DNA from: Hygrocybe punicea
Lineage: Eukaryota; Basidiomycota; Agaricomycetes; Agaricales; Hygrophoraceae
DNA: 64,000 bases
Assembly: GCA_963556145.1 (NCBI GenBank)
Contig: OY744473.1
Coordinates: forward strand, 2,542,001 to 2,606,000
Reading direction: 5' to 3'
Position 1 is the first letter of the stretch. Every line of letters begins with the position of its first letter. The notes under the pieces were generated by a model, which saw only the letters and a program-made list of their open reading frames with translations, had not been told where the DNA came from and made no database searches. Below are positions 12,557-23,711 of this stretch, in pieces. The position numbers were made by a program, and so were the translations under genes.

Positions 12557-13149
12557 ACTTGTTTAGTGGGCCACTGCTTCGCATGGCATGAACGAGTTCT
12601 TTCATCATTTTGTATTCAGAGTCATTCCCCACAATGTCATTTCCCACCACAAGATATTGTTTTCGCCAAGATTTACAGCCTTTTAATAATTCATGGCACT
12701 CACAGCTCAAAGGACAAAAATAAAGGAAAACACAGTATATGCACTTCTAGCCCTTGAAAAACTAAACAAGTTTCTCCCTACAATCTTCTTCACAGGACTT
12801 CATCTGACAGCATAATTTGATAATACCACTTTGGGTGTCAGTTTACCTTTTAGTTCATCCACAGCTCACCATATACAAAAGATTGTCCAAATCTAATTAC
12901 AGCAGTATGTAGCCCTTAAATAATAGTACAACTTTCCTTCTATAACCATCTCAATCCATGCAGTATTTCATGAGATACAAGATTCAGCACTTGAAATTTC
13001 ACTAAGTCAAAATTTCTCAATTGCAAAAAGTGGAGTGCCATGAATTACTAAAACAACTATAATCAGAAAGGATTTTCCTGAATAGATGCATGCATGCATT
13101 TCTCTAAACAAATATATTGATAGAAGGGTATCTACTTAAATATATTACT

Positions 13150-14000
13150 AGATACAAAGAAGGTGAGGGAGGGGGTGCAAAAGGTGGAAACATGGGCTTC
13201 GAAACCCCTTTCCTCTCATTTTCTATGGTAACGAAGTGCAGGGGCTGGCCGGAGGATGGTCGAAAATGGGGTGGGTCATCCTGGTGGTCAAAAAAAGTAA
13301 AGGGGGCCTGTTGGGGCAGAAGATGGCAGTGAGGGCGCCAGACCCCCCATTGTCTTGTTTGCCATGGAAACGTGGCACGGGGGATGTGTACTGGCCGGGG
13401 TTGGATGAAAATGGGGTGGGAGCTGTCCTGGTGGTCAAAAAGATGGGGGGACTGGTGGGGCAGAAGGTGAAAACGCGAGGGATTAGGATCCCCCGGCCTC
13501 TCGTTTTCTATGGCAATGGGGTGCAGAGGACATATACTGGCCAGGGTTGGTCAAAAATGAGGTGGGGGGGACTGGTCCTGGTGAACAAAAAAAGGGGGGT
13601 GGGCTGGTGAGGCAGAAGGCAGAAACGCGAGGGATTTGGCCCCCGCAGCCTCCCCTTTTCTATGGAAACGAGTTGCGGGGGGCATGTACTGGCTGGGGGT
13701 GGTTGAAAACAGGGCAGGAAGGGGCATCCTGGTGGGTAAAAACGGGGTGGTGGTATAAAAAGGGAGTCTGGTGGTGGTTGGGCAGACAGCTGGATCGTGA
13801 GGGCTTGAGACCCCCCCCGGTCACTCGTTTTTGATGGAAATGGAGTGTGGGGAGTGTAGGCTAGCTGGGGGTGGTTGAAAACGGGATGGGAGAGGGTGTC
13901 CTGGTGGTAGAAAATGGGGTGGTGGTGGTGGTTGCGCAGACAGCCGGAACATGAGGGCCTAAAGCCCCCCGACCATTCATTTTCAACCCAAACGAGGTGC
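13150..14000 (+). repeat. GC-rich satellite array, opposite orientation to 10.2-11.4 kb
   Basis: G-rich on the plus strand, about five to six diverged units of 140-150 bp. Each has a GGTTGGTCGAAAA- or GGTGGTTGAAAAC-type core, a GGGGCAGAAGG segment and a CTCGTTTTCTATGG segment. This is the reverse complement of the 10.2-11.4 kb satellite. The apparent frames through it are not genes. Confidence 0.8.
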
Positions 14001-14099
14001 GGGAGGTTGATTCACGTCAGCCATGGTCGAAATTGCTGGGACAGCGGGTCTTGACTGTGGAAGAAGTTGGGGAGTTGAGAGTTGAGATTCTTGTGATAC

Positions 14100-14308
14100 A
14101 AAGTGACAACTTCCTTTTTCAATCAAATTCCGCATCATACAATTTTTTTTTCTCATCCATTGGAGTGGTTTTTTATTTTTTATGACCTCAAGATAAATCC
14201 TATATTCCTGACAATATTTGAGGACACAATTCCAAAACTCTAGTTTATTCATGATTTCTTCCAAAAAAAATGCGTTAGGAATGCAGAATTTGGCTCTATA
14301 GTTAATTT
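14100..14308 (+). repeat. 205-bp dispersed module, copy 1
   Basis: Begins GTGACAACTTCC and ends TTTGGCTCTATAGTT. It matches 15813-16023 with scattered differences. In both places it directly follows a satellite array. It appears to be the conserved tail of the element Y family just inside the terminal hairpin. Confidence 0.75.
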
Positions 14309-14419
14309 CAAACATTAATCAATTATTTAATTATTTAAATTGTTTAATTACTGACGAACAGCCCTATATCCTGGACTGATAAGAACGATTCTTCCATAAA
14401 TGGAAGAACTCGTAATCAT

Positions 14420-15000
14420 TGTATCATGTGTCGACTTGTCTTCTGGTAAAGATGCTTCTCTGATGCACCTATTGACAACACCTGGCTTACTAGTACACAC
14501 CATCTCATTTGTTGTATATATGCATGTCCTGATTTAATAAGAAAAAACATTATTTACACAAATATAGCAAGTCTCAAAGGACATCCGACAAAGTCATAAT
14601 GTCATGTCCTCAGAGAGATCACCCTTATTTAATTTTACTGAGTGTCCTTCTGGACAAGTCTCAAGGGAGGTCCGACGAAGTCCCAGTCTCGAGTCATCGA
14701 AGGGTCCAGTGAGACCATCCTCAAAACCACACATCCAGAGGGTGGAAGTGAATGATGCACAGACTGCACAATTACAACTCCCATGGCACAGATTGCCCCC
14801 TCTACTTATATTGGAGACTGAAGGAGGGCCGTGCACAGACTGCACAACCACACCCTCCACGGCCCAGACAGCCATCCCCCTCCGTTGATTTCAGAAGGGT
14901 GAAAGGGAATCATGCACAGACTGCACAATCACACCTTCCATGGCTCCGATAGCCACCCTTCTATGCTACACAGCTAGGAAAACTAAGGAAACTAATGAAA
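14420..15000 (+). repeat. AT-rich spacer followed by short tandem repeats
   Basis: Bases 14420-14590 show nothing recognisable. From about 14745 to 14960 three diverged copies of a 65-75 bp unit appear, each with ATGCACAGACTGCACAA followed by a CCATGGC-like segment and an A/T-rich GCCACCC tail. No gene is supported. Confidence 0.5.
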
Positions 15001-15029
15001 CTACATGTCAGTACTGACCTCTCGGCTGC

Positions 15030-15790
15030 AGGGGATAGAGATCTCGTATATGGGGGGCATGAGGAAGAGAGGGTCAGTACAACTCAACGGGACACATTGG
15101 ACCACTTGTGGAGGTGTACTTACAGTTCATTTGGTCCCCCCCAACCGGTCCCCAAGTGGTGTGGTTGTCCGACTACGGGGGGTAGAGATCTGGTGTATGG
15201 GGGGGCATGAGGAGGAGGGGGTCAGTGTGGTTGAACGGGAGGCATCAAGCCATGTCTGGGGGTGTACTTACAGTCCATTGGGTCCCCCCCATCTGCTCCT
15301 CAAGTGGTGTGGTGGTCCGACTTCGGGGGGTAGAGATCTGGGATGTGGGGGGGATGAGGAGGAGGGGGTCAGTATGACTCAACAGGAAACATCGTACCAC
15401 TTTTGTGGTGATCCCTACACTCCATTAGGTCCCCCATGACTGTTCCTCCCACCGTTTGGCCGTCTGTTGTCTGGGGGTAGAGCTCTGGATATGGGGGGGT
15501 ATGAGGAGGAGGGGGTCAGTATGGCAAAAGGGGAAACATCGTACCACTTTTGGGGTGATCCCTACACTCCATTAGGTCCCTCCTGACTACTCCGTGTGTG
15601 GTTTGGCCGTCCGACAGCGGGGTGTAGAGATCTGGTGTATGGGGGCATGAGGAGGAGAGGGTCAGTATGACTCAACGGGAAGCATTGGACCACTTCTGGG
15701 GGCATACTTACGGTCCATTGGGTCCCCCCTAACTGGTCCTCATGTGGTTTGGTCTTCCATGATCCGGGGGTAGAGATCTGAGACTGAAGG
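15030..15790 (+). repeat. 148-bp satellite, five units
   Basis: Units start at a GGGGTAGAGATCTGG block near 15030, 15178, 15325, 15475 and 15625, with a last partial unit near 15765; the period is about 148 bp. Each contains GGGGGCATGAGGAGGAGGGGGTCAG and a later CATTGGGTCCCCCC. It differs in sequence from the 150-bp satellite elsewhere. Frames through it are repeat artefacts. Confidence 0.85.
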
Positions 15791-15812
15791 CATGTTTGGA
15801 GGAGTGTGTGAC

Positions 15813-16023
15813 TGACTGTGACAATTTCCTTTTTGGATCAAATTCCGCGTCATACAAATTTTTTTTCTGCTCCTCTGGAGAGGTGTTTGATTTTTTACAA
15901 CCTCAAAATAAATCCTATATTCATGAAAATATTTCAGAATGAAATTCCAAAAATCTAGTTTATTCCTGAATTTTCCCAAAAAAAATGGGTCAGAAATGCA
16001 GAATTTGGCTCTATAGTTGATTT
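15813..16023 (+). repeat. 205-bp dispersed module, copy 2, cut off by Helitron insertion
   Basis: Matches 14100-14308 up to CTCTATAGTTGATTT. The terminal hairpin that follows copy 1 is absent, because the tip of a Helitron (ACGAGTTCTTTTAATT, 16024-16039) begins there. This suggests a second element Y-like copy interrupted by the Helitron. Confidence 0.7.
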
Positions 16024-16374
16024 ACGAGTTCTTTTAATTACGAGTTCTTTTAATTTATTAAAAGACTCGTTCTTTATCAGACCTGGTTCAGTGAGGGTTC
16101 GTAATTAATTAATTGATTAATTAATAAAGTTGATCGCCTATAGACAGAATTTTTTTGGGCAAGAGATATGATTCTACTTCTGATACTGGAAAATAAGATG
16201 CAGTTAGGGCCATGTGTGGACAAGCTTACATAAGCATCCAAATATGAGTTGTCTCAGAAAATACAAACTACCTTCTAATTATATTCAAAATATTCATACT
16301 GACTTCATTTCTTCTCAGACTCAGCGGAAATTTGAACTGCTGACTAAGATAACCATTTCGGATAAGGTGTGACA

Positions 16375-16465
16375 GTCACATGTGACCAATCTAACCATAT
16401 CAGGTAATCTTTGATATTATATACCAAATTTTTTGCTGATCACAATGGTGACAGTCACATGTGAC
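16375..16465. promoter_or_regulatory. two copies of a perfect 12-bp palindrome in the Helitron 5' region
   Basis: GTCACATGTGAC occurs at 16375-16386 and 16454-16465, within longer near-repeats (GACAGTCACATGTGACC then A/G and TCTAACCATAT). The derivative at 21.45 kb has three comparable sites (21777-21788 with one change, 21855-21866, 21934-21945). The core CACATGTG is E-box-like. Conservation across both elements suggests a protein-binding site; whether it drives transcription or transposition is unknown. Confidence 0.45.
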
Positions 16466-16924
16466 CAGTCTAACCATATGAGGCAATTTTATATAAAGTT
16501 TGCTAAATTTTATATTGCTTACCATAACATTCATTGCATGTTACAAATATCATTATATAACACAAGAGTACATAGTTTATCATATGTTTTGGTCCTTGTA
16601 GTCGTATTTACGCTTTAGTAAACAAATACAAATAGATGTAAACAAAGACAAATAATATGCTCTCTTATGAATATTATCACTGGACATTTATAAGTGATGT
16701 TACAACTTGGCCACATAACAAACAAATACAAATAAACAAACCCAATATGATTAGATCACTTTGTATTTCAATTTTGGTTTTGGTCAAATTTCTTTCATAA
16801 TCATGATTATGTAATCATTAGTCAGATCACCATTTGAACCCAGACTTTGAACCTTATTGTGTTTTGCTTCTTGAACGTGAACCACCACCTTCCCCATTTA
16901 GTGCGTTAAGTCCGCGTTTTTTGA

Positions 16925-17570
16925 CCTTTTTAGCTCGTTTAAGCTCAGTTTTTCATATTCAGACTCCGCAAAATGTTTTCTGGATCAGGTGATGTGCCCG
17001 GACCATTCAGGGTCCAATGCTGACATAAGCTTTCCTTTTTTAGACATAAAAGTCCAAAATTCTTCGGATTTTTGTGCTTTTTATTTCCTGTGGCTTTGTT
17101 TTCTTTCCTGGATCACTGGTAATGTTCTCAATTTGTATATTTTATTGTTTGTTAACATAATATATCATTTTACAGCTCATCTCCCTTTCAATTTTCAAAG
17201 TATGTGTAAATTTCATATTTTTTCACCGTTTTTGCTTGTTTAAGCTCAGTTTTCCATATTCAGACTCCGAAAAACAGCGATTTGGATCAGGTGATGTTCC
17301 TGCACCATTCAGGGTCCGATGCTGACATAATATTTCCTTTTATAGACAAAAAAGTCGAAATTTCTTCAGATTTTCATGCTTTTTCTTTTTCCTGGCTCTG
17401 TTTTGTATCTTGGACCACTGGTAATGTCTTTTATTGGTGTGAATGGTTATTGGTTGACAAAATCTATCATTTGGTAGCCAATCTCCCTGTCAACATTCAA
17501 AGTATGTGGAAATTTCGCATTTTTTCACCTTTTTTGATTGTATAAGCTCATTTCTCAACCTACAGGTTTA
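16925..17570 (+). repeat. three tandem copies of a ~303-bp leader repeat
   Basis: The block TTTAAGCTCAGTTTT..CATATTCAGACTCCG followed by GGATCAGGTGATGT and a GGGTCC-ATGCTGACATAA segment starts near 16929, 17232 and (diverged) 17534. The third copy runs into the first coding frame of the Helitron. Each unit contains an intron-like GT..AG layout, but I cannot show splicing. Confidence 0.75.
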
Positions 17571-17598
17571 CAGTGGATCATTTCTGGCTCAGGTATGA

Positions 17599-20500
17599 AT
17601 GTCTTACCATTTAAGATCACATGCTGACATAATATTTCCATATATAGCCTTAAAATGTGAAATTTTGTGGATTTTTTCGATTTTTACTGCTCTTTGTGCT
17701 GGAATTTGTATTGGTATGTTGTTTATTGATCATCTCCAGATATATTTGACATATCCATATTATTATGTAGCTTTTATTTTCAAAAAAACTATAAACCTGT
17801 TCACAAAAATGTTAAAAATGTCATCCATGTCACAATGTCTTATGATTTTTATCATTGCAATGTCTTGGGCACAATGTGCTGTCATTGGGATTGGCCTTGT
17901 GCCTCCTGCAAATGTCATGCAAAATGTCCCTGTCACACCAACTGTCTCTGTCATACACAATGTCATTCTATGCCCAGTTACTTTGAATTTTTATAAAGAC
18001 AATTTGCAAAAGTATGAAAATCCCCCTTATTTACCAAATTTAATCCCAATTCATCATATTGGTCTCCAGTCCACTTCTTCCTCCACATCACCAAACCCTG
18101 AAAAATTCACAAATATCCACAACAGCACTGAATTTGTTCTTTCTAGTTGTAAATCAGCTCATCCAATTTTTCTATTTGAACTATATGCCAGAATCTTCTT
18201 GAACATGTTTGATTTGCTTTCTGTGTATCATTGTACAACCAGCATTGCTAATAAGTGCATGTATATTAAGTTAAAACTTCAACAGAATCTGTTCAGAAAA
18301 CATGACTTCAGAGCTTATTTAAAATATGTAAACAAACTACCTATATTAGCAAATGGAGCAATACTGCTGGTTGTCCTAGTTCTGCATCATTTTCTAGCTT
18401 TTCAAATGGCTGGTCACTATATTTGCAATAAAACTTCGAAATTATATGACATTTTCAAGTCTGAAAATATATCCTGTAATTCTAACCTTGATATTGAATG
18501 CATTGGTGGAGGCAAAGCAAATATATTCTCATTCCATGAACTAATGCCTACTTCAACCAATGACAATGCTAGTATGGATGCAGCTAAATATAAATTCCAC
18601 TCTTACATGCCAAAAAGTGAAGCACTCTCATTGGAATCATCATCTGAAAAATCACTTGTAATTGTAAATCACCCATTTGAATTGTTGATTCCAAAGTTGA
18701 CCATTGCCAACTTGAAAGTAATTGCAGCTCATCATAGCATTCTTGTCCACTCAAAAATGAATCAGGCATCAATTCAAACTGCAATACAGAATCATGTGTG
18801 CACCAACTGTCCTGAATTTGTATCAATCTTTGAATTTATTAATGAAGAAGTAATTGCAATGCACAAGAAAACCTCAAATACCAGTGCAGTCAATAAATTT
18901 AAAGCACAACATCCTGACAAATATGCACAACGAAATCTAGCAGCCGTGCAGAAATTTCACAATGAACACCCTGATAAGCATGCCAAACAACATCTAGCAG
19001 CCGTGCAGAAATATCAGAGTGAAAATCCAGAGAAACATGACAAACAACATCTAGCAGCTGTGCAGAAATTTCAGAGTGAAAATCCTGACAAACATCCAAA
19101 GCAAAATCTGGCAGCTGTACAAAAATTTCAGAGTCAAAATCCTGACAAGCATGCAAAACAAAATCTGGCAGCTGTGCAGAAATTTCATGTGGAACATCCT
19201 GAGAAGCATGCAACACAAAACCTTGCAGCTGTTACAAAATTCAAAGTTGATCATCATGAGAAGCATCTGCAACACATGTTAGATGCAGTTAGAAGACATA
19301 CTATGAACCACCCTGAGCAGCATGCACAAACAAATCAGATTGCTGTTCAAACATACAGAGATAATATTCAATTCCCTCCAGAACCACCTTCAGCAAAATT
19401 GCAACACTCTATAATTTCAGGATTTTGTAGTGATGCCTCTCCCAACAAATTTATTGAATCTGGTTGTGCTGTCTGTGGAAGATTGACACCAATTCTGGAA
19501 TTGCAAAGCTACAAAGACAATTCAGTGTGTATTTCCCAGTGACCTGAAGGAATCAATTGAGAGACAACAAGTCTGGGTGCTACCTAACTTTGCAATGACT
19601 GCTCATGCTGCTCAAGGAAAAACACATCCATTCAATGTTGTCCATTTAAACAGTTGCTTCAACCATATGTCATATTATTCTTCATTGTCTAGAAGTGCTT
19701 CTGCTGCTGGAACTGTTATCATTCAAGGCTTTGACACTAAAGTGATCACTAGAGGTTGTTCTGGATATCTTAGACAAGAATTTAGAGAACTAGAATTGCT
19801 TGATGAGATTACCAGGCTCAGATATGAAGGTGCTTTACCTGACCACATTGATGCTGGTACACGCTCTGTTATGCTTCAAAACTTTCAGCAATGGAAGGGA
19901 ATTCACTATGTTCCAGCCAAAACTGATAATGCTCTTAAATGGTCACCAACTGATCCATTGCTATTGGCTCGTACAGTCCCTGATAGCCCATGGCAATTGG
20001 TTGAAAAAGGCAAAGGAAAACAGAAAGCAGGTGTAATTCCAACTTCATTTGTCCCAGCAAAAGGCTCAGTTGCTATTGGTTCAACCCAAAAACATTCACT
20101 GGACACAAATAATGAACCAGTAGCTAAAAGGCCTCGTATCATCAAAGACCATGTCAACAAAGGTCCCACAAGCAAGCAAAAGGTCATTAACTCTCCAGCT
20201 GGATTGATCTGGGATAGAAATGACTACAGCTGTGCATATGACTCATTGTTGGTCATTCTGTTCAATCTGTGGAAAGACAATCATGCAGAGTGGTCCACAG
20301 TATTCAGAAGCATGAATGATCATTTGACCACATTGTCTCATGGTTTTCCACAGGTGTTGCACAAAAATGTGGCATTTGAACAGCTAAGAGATCACCTTAG
20401 AACTACACTGCATAACATGAATCCTACAGACTTTCCTAGAGGAACAATGGGCATCATTGTTGCCAATCTGGCTATGGAGTTGTTTAAAGTCAATAACATT

Positions 20501-20995
20501 GTAGCCTCTTCTCAACATGAATGTTCTCAATGTGACTTTGCAGAAGAATCCATTGATGACAGACTAGGCTATGTGTTACATGCTGATGACACCATTAATC
20601 AGTCTACCATGAAGTGGGTTGATACCTTGTCACAGAAAACCAATAGAAGATGTCCTGATTGCAACAGCAGAATGAATCAACTTGTATTTTATAATGAAGC
20701 ACCACACATTCTTGTTCTAGAGTATCCATTTAAAAACATTGAAACCAGTCATAGACTAGAATTTGTTTCAGAGACTGGCACAAAGACATTAGAACTTAGA
20801 GGCATTGTATATCATGGTCAATATCATTTCACCTCACATATTATTACTGCACAGAAACAAGTGTGGTATCATGATGGAATGATTACAGGCAACTCTTGTT
20901 CCAGAGAGACTGATCTGACACAACTTTCAGACCATGATATCAGACACTGTAAAAAGAGAAACCTTGTACTAGCTATTTATGCTCAGAGTCTTTGA
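17599..20995 (+). pseudogene. Helitron protein fusion: N-terminal repeats joined to helicase C terminus and USP-like peptidase
   Basis: Frame 17599-19542 encodes a hydrophobic N-terminal stretch, a Cys-rich segment (C-T-N-C-P-E-F-V-S-I-F-E-F), seven to eight 18-residue repeats and a CAVCGRL motif, all matching the copy at 0.3-2.1 kb. Near 19520 the sequence jumps, at a short AAGAC identity, to the helicase end (AMTAHAAQGKT near 19600), deleting about 4.6 kb of DUF6570-like, nuclease and helicase sequence. The second frame (to TGA 20995) ends in a cysteine-peptidase-like domain: Cys box D-Y-S-C-A-Y-D-S near 20220, two CxxC pairs (C-S-Q-C near 20527, C-P-D-C near 20655) and His box Y-H-F-T-S-H near 20822, the layout of C19 ubiquitin proteases. 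The junction also shifts frame. Confidence 0.75.
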
Positions 20996-20999
20996 GCAT

Positions 21000-21450
21000 C
21001 CTCCTTGAGGTTAAGCATGGCTTTCTTCATGTGGTCATCTGTTGTGTAGCATTGAAGGTCATGGAGAAGTAGGGTTGAGCAAATGTGAGTTAATTGTCAG
21101 CACACTGTTTGGGGGGCAGTTGTGTTTGGCAGTCGACCTGTTGCTCCCTGAGCAATTGCTTCATGGCTGAGAGTGTTGCATGATGGTGCAACACAGGGGA
21201 GATGGCAGGTAGAGAGAAGGTTGATGAAGACTCAAGACACTCTTATGTAGATTTATTTATTGTATGCTACTTTATGTGTTGCAGAGGTGGGAGGTGGGCT
21301 TAGTAGATCAATATGCAATATGCAACACATGCTATGTATCTTATGCCATATGTAACATGCTTTATGCAATTTTCTTAATTCAGCAAAGAAGTGGGGAAGG
21401 GGAAAAAAGAACTCGTTCATGCCATGCGCAGCATTGGCCCACTACACAAG
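21000..21450 (+). other. Helitron copy 2 3' non-coding region
   Basis: About 450 bp without a gene, homologous but diverged relative to 22190-22583 (shared CATCTGTTGT and GGAGAAGTGGGTT-type blocks, then the terminal hairpin). It marks the conserved 3' end of the element family. Confidence 0.5.
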
Positions 21451-22583
21451 TTTATTAAAAGACTCATTCTTTATCAGACCTGGTTCAGTGAGGGTTCGTA
21501 ATTAATTAATTAATTGATTAATTAATAAAGTTGATCGCCTATAGACAGAATTTTTTTGGGTAACAGATATGATTCTACTTCTGATCCTGGAAAATAAGAT
21601 GCAGTTGGGGCCATGTGTGGACAAGCTTACATAAGCATCCAAATATGGGTTGGTGCAAAAAAGACAAATTACCTTCCAATTATATTCAAAATATTTGTAC
21701 TGGTCTCAATTCTTATTAGAATCAGCTGAAAATTGAACTGCTGACTAATATTATCATTTCGGATCAGGTGTGACAGTGACATGTGACCAATCTAACCATA
21801 TAAGGCAATTTTTGATATTATATAGCAAATTTTTTGCTGATCACAATGGTGACAGTCACATGTGACCAGTCTAACCATATAAGGCAATTTTACACTATAT
21901 ATGCTAAATTTTGAGGTGATCACAGGAGTCATAGTCACATGTGACCACTGTTACTATATAGGGAAATTTCAGCCATATAAGCAGAAATAAGTATAACTCA
22001 GATGATCTCATGATATTTCTACTTAAAACATACAATTCAATGTGATATTGCTGTATATATTATATGCTAATTATATATTTCCAGCAAAGTCACTTATCAA
22101 TATTTGTAATAATCATACAAATAAAAATTTAATGACAGAAACAAAACTTTGTTCATGCTATATCATTGGCCCACTCAAGCACAGCTGTCTTCATATTATC
22201 ATCTGTTGTACAGCAAGGTTATGGAGAAGTGGGTTAAGCAAATGTAAGTCAATTGTTATCATACTGTTTAAAGGTAGTTGTATTTGACAGTTGATGTGTT
22301 CCTCTCTCTTTTGGCTGAGAATATTGCATAATGACGAAGCAAAGAAGACATGACAGTGGGAGAGGAGGTCAAGACACGCTATGCAGTTTTATTTTTTCTA
22401 CTTTTTATGTTGCTATGGTGAGAGGTAGGCTTATTAATATATAATATATGCTATATGTCTTCTATCACATGTAACATGCTTTATGCAATTTAATATTATT
22501 ATTTACTTCATCATAAAAGTGAGGAGGGGAAAAAAAGAACTCGTTCATGCCATGCGCAGCACTGGCCCACTAAACAAGTTCAA
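21451..22583 (+). mobile_element. short tandem Helitron derivative (MITE-like)
   Basis: Starts inside the left-end sequence (TTATTAAAAGACTC, lacking the first ~16 bases) directly after the right end of copy 2. It follows the 5' region of copy 2 for about 430 bp (16055-16490 matches 21451-21885). It then joins 3'-end sequence and ends with the same terminal hairpin and ACAAGT. No coding capacity. The head-to-tail junction without spacer is the arrangement expected of tandem rolling-circle insertion. Confidence 0.6.
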
Positions 22584-22660
22584 ACATTAATTAATTACTG
22601 ACGAACTGCCATATATCCTGGACTCATAAGAACGATTCTTCCATAAATGGAAGAACTCGT
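22584..22660 (-). repeat. isolated Helitron2-like left tip, reverse orientation
   Basis: Seventy-seven bases matching the outer part of element Y's right end (ACTGACGAAC..AAGAACGATTCTTCCATAAATGG, hairpin at 22631-22660). No body of the element accompanies it, so it is a fragment or a terminus left by rearrangement. Confidence 0.55.
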
Positions 22661-23711
22661 AATATACCATTCTATGACTCAGTATGACTCCTACTGTAGA
22701 ATAGGTATATATAGAGCCCAGTTTCTGCTGGAGATGGCCCAGTCACCTAATCTGACAGGCCCAGTCACAAGACAGTCCCTCTCCCAGATTCTGATTCACC
22801 CCATCTGTATTTGTTTGTATTACCTACTTTGGTAGTAGCTATTACTTCAAATACCAATTGCAGTTCAGGTCATCATTCATTTGTTTAAGGATATCAATCT
22901 CAGATATATTGATACTCCCTTATTACTTGTTTGATACATATTCTTTGTGTTCTGTCACGTAGTACATTCTTTCAAGTTCTATTGGTCATCACCAAAGATA
23001 TCCCAGTACTTTATTCTGTACTAGTAGCCAATGTGCATTTGAAGCTTCAGAATAAAGTCCGATATCTTGATCATCAATCCTACTTGTCTATTGTTCAGTT
23101 CATTCATTCTGTACATAGTATTTTGTCACACCTCCCCTTTGTTTGACATCTACTGTTACATTCGCTCATCGCCCATCGTCTATCACCCATCGTCCATCAT
23201 CTATTGCTCATCTCTATTGTACCTCTGCTCATTGTATACTTGCTACTTGTATACTTGACTGTTGTACACTCATTCATCTTACACTGTTCATACTTGCTTG
23301 AGTTATTATCCACCTATACTCTCGCATACCTCTTGTCACTCAAAGTCTTTACCTTCAGTAGGGAAGACCTCACTGTTCACTCATCCTCTATAAGTCATAC
23401 ATCTGACTTATATTATTGTTAAGTATTTGTTGTATCCCTCAAAGCTAACCTTTGATAGGATTCACACCACAACCCAATCACCCAACAGGAATAACCCAGA
23501 GTTATTAAAGAGCTAAATCCTTGATCCCAAAGGACAACAAGGTAATTTCCCGATCAACGACGCACTCCGGAAACCCTTGGTGTGGATTTGTTCAAACACT
23601 TCCCATGCAAAACAGAAATTGGAGCCCACCGCGAGGAACAAGGTTCATCAATAACTCTCTCATATTCCCATTCATATCCATTATCAACTCTACAGTCAAT
23701 AGTCTTTCCCA
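22661..23711 (+). other. leader of gypsy element 1, possibly including a 5' LTR
   Basis: About one kb with no gene directly upstream of gag. A TATA-like TATATATAGAGCCC lies near 22705. I cannot define an LTR because no second copy is visible in the window and the right end of the element is lost. No primer-binding site is assignable with confidence. Confidence 0.3.

Larger units (their letters stand above)
12557..14413 (-). mobile_element. element Y: reverse-oriented non-autonomous Helitron2-like element
   Basis: The left end ACTTGTTTAGTGGGCC..GAACGAGTTCTT (12557-12602) is the reverse complement of the right ends at 21450 and 22583. The right end (14384-14413) is the hairpin TTCCATAAATGGAAGAACTC followed by GT, the reverse complement of the left end at 7326. 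The interior has no transposition gene. It contains a satellite array (13150-14000) and a 205-bp module (14100-14308) that is repeated at 15813-16023. Confidence 0.5.
16040..21450 (+). mobile_element. Helitron copy 2: Helitron2-like element with an internal deletion
   Basis: The left end (16040-16070) is ACGAGTTCTT with a hairpin, preceded by a 16-bp tandem duplicate of the tip. The right end (about 21407-21450) has AAGAACTCGT, a GCCATGCGCAGCATTGGC hairpin and a terminal ACAAGT. The left tip is therefore repeated inverted but subterminally on the right, the asymmetry expected of Helitron2/Helentron. It encodes N-terminal repeats and the helicase C terminus plus peptidase but lacks the nuclease, so it would need proteins in trans. 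A short derivative follows directly at 21451. Confidence 0.65.

Noticed and set aside
7326..14413. A single 7.1-kb terminal-inverted-repeat transposon
   Set aside because: The 35-bp ends are inverted copies, but the internal termini at 12041-12083 and 12557-12602 split the region into two Helitron2-like elements of opposite orientation, matching 16040-21450 and 31882-32407.
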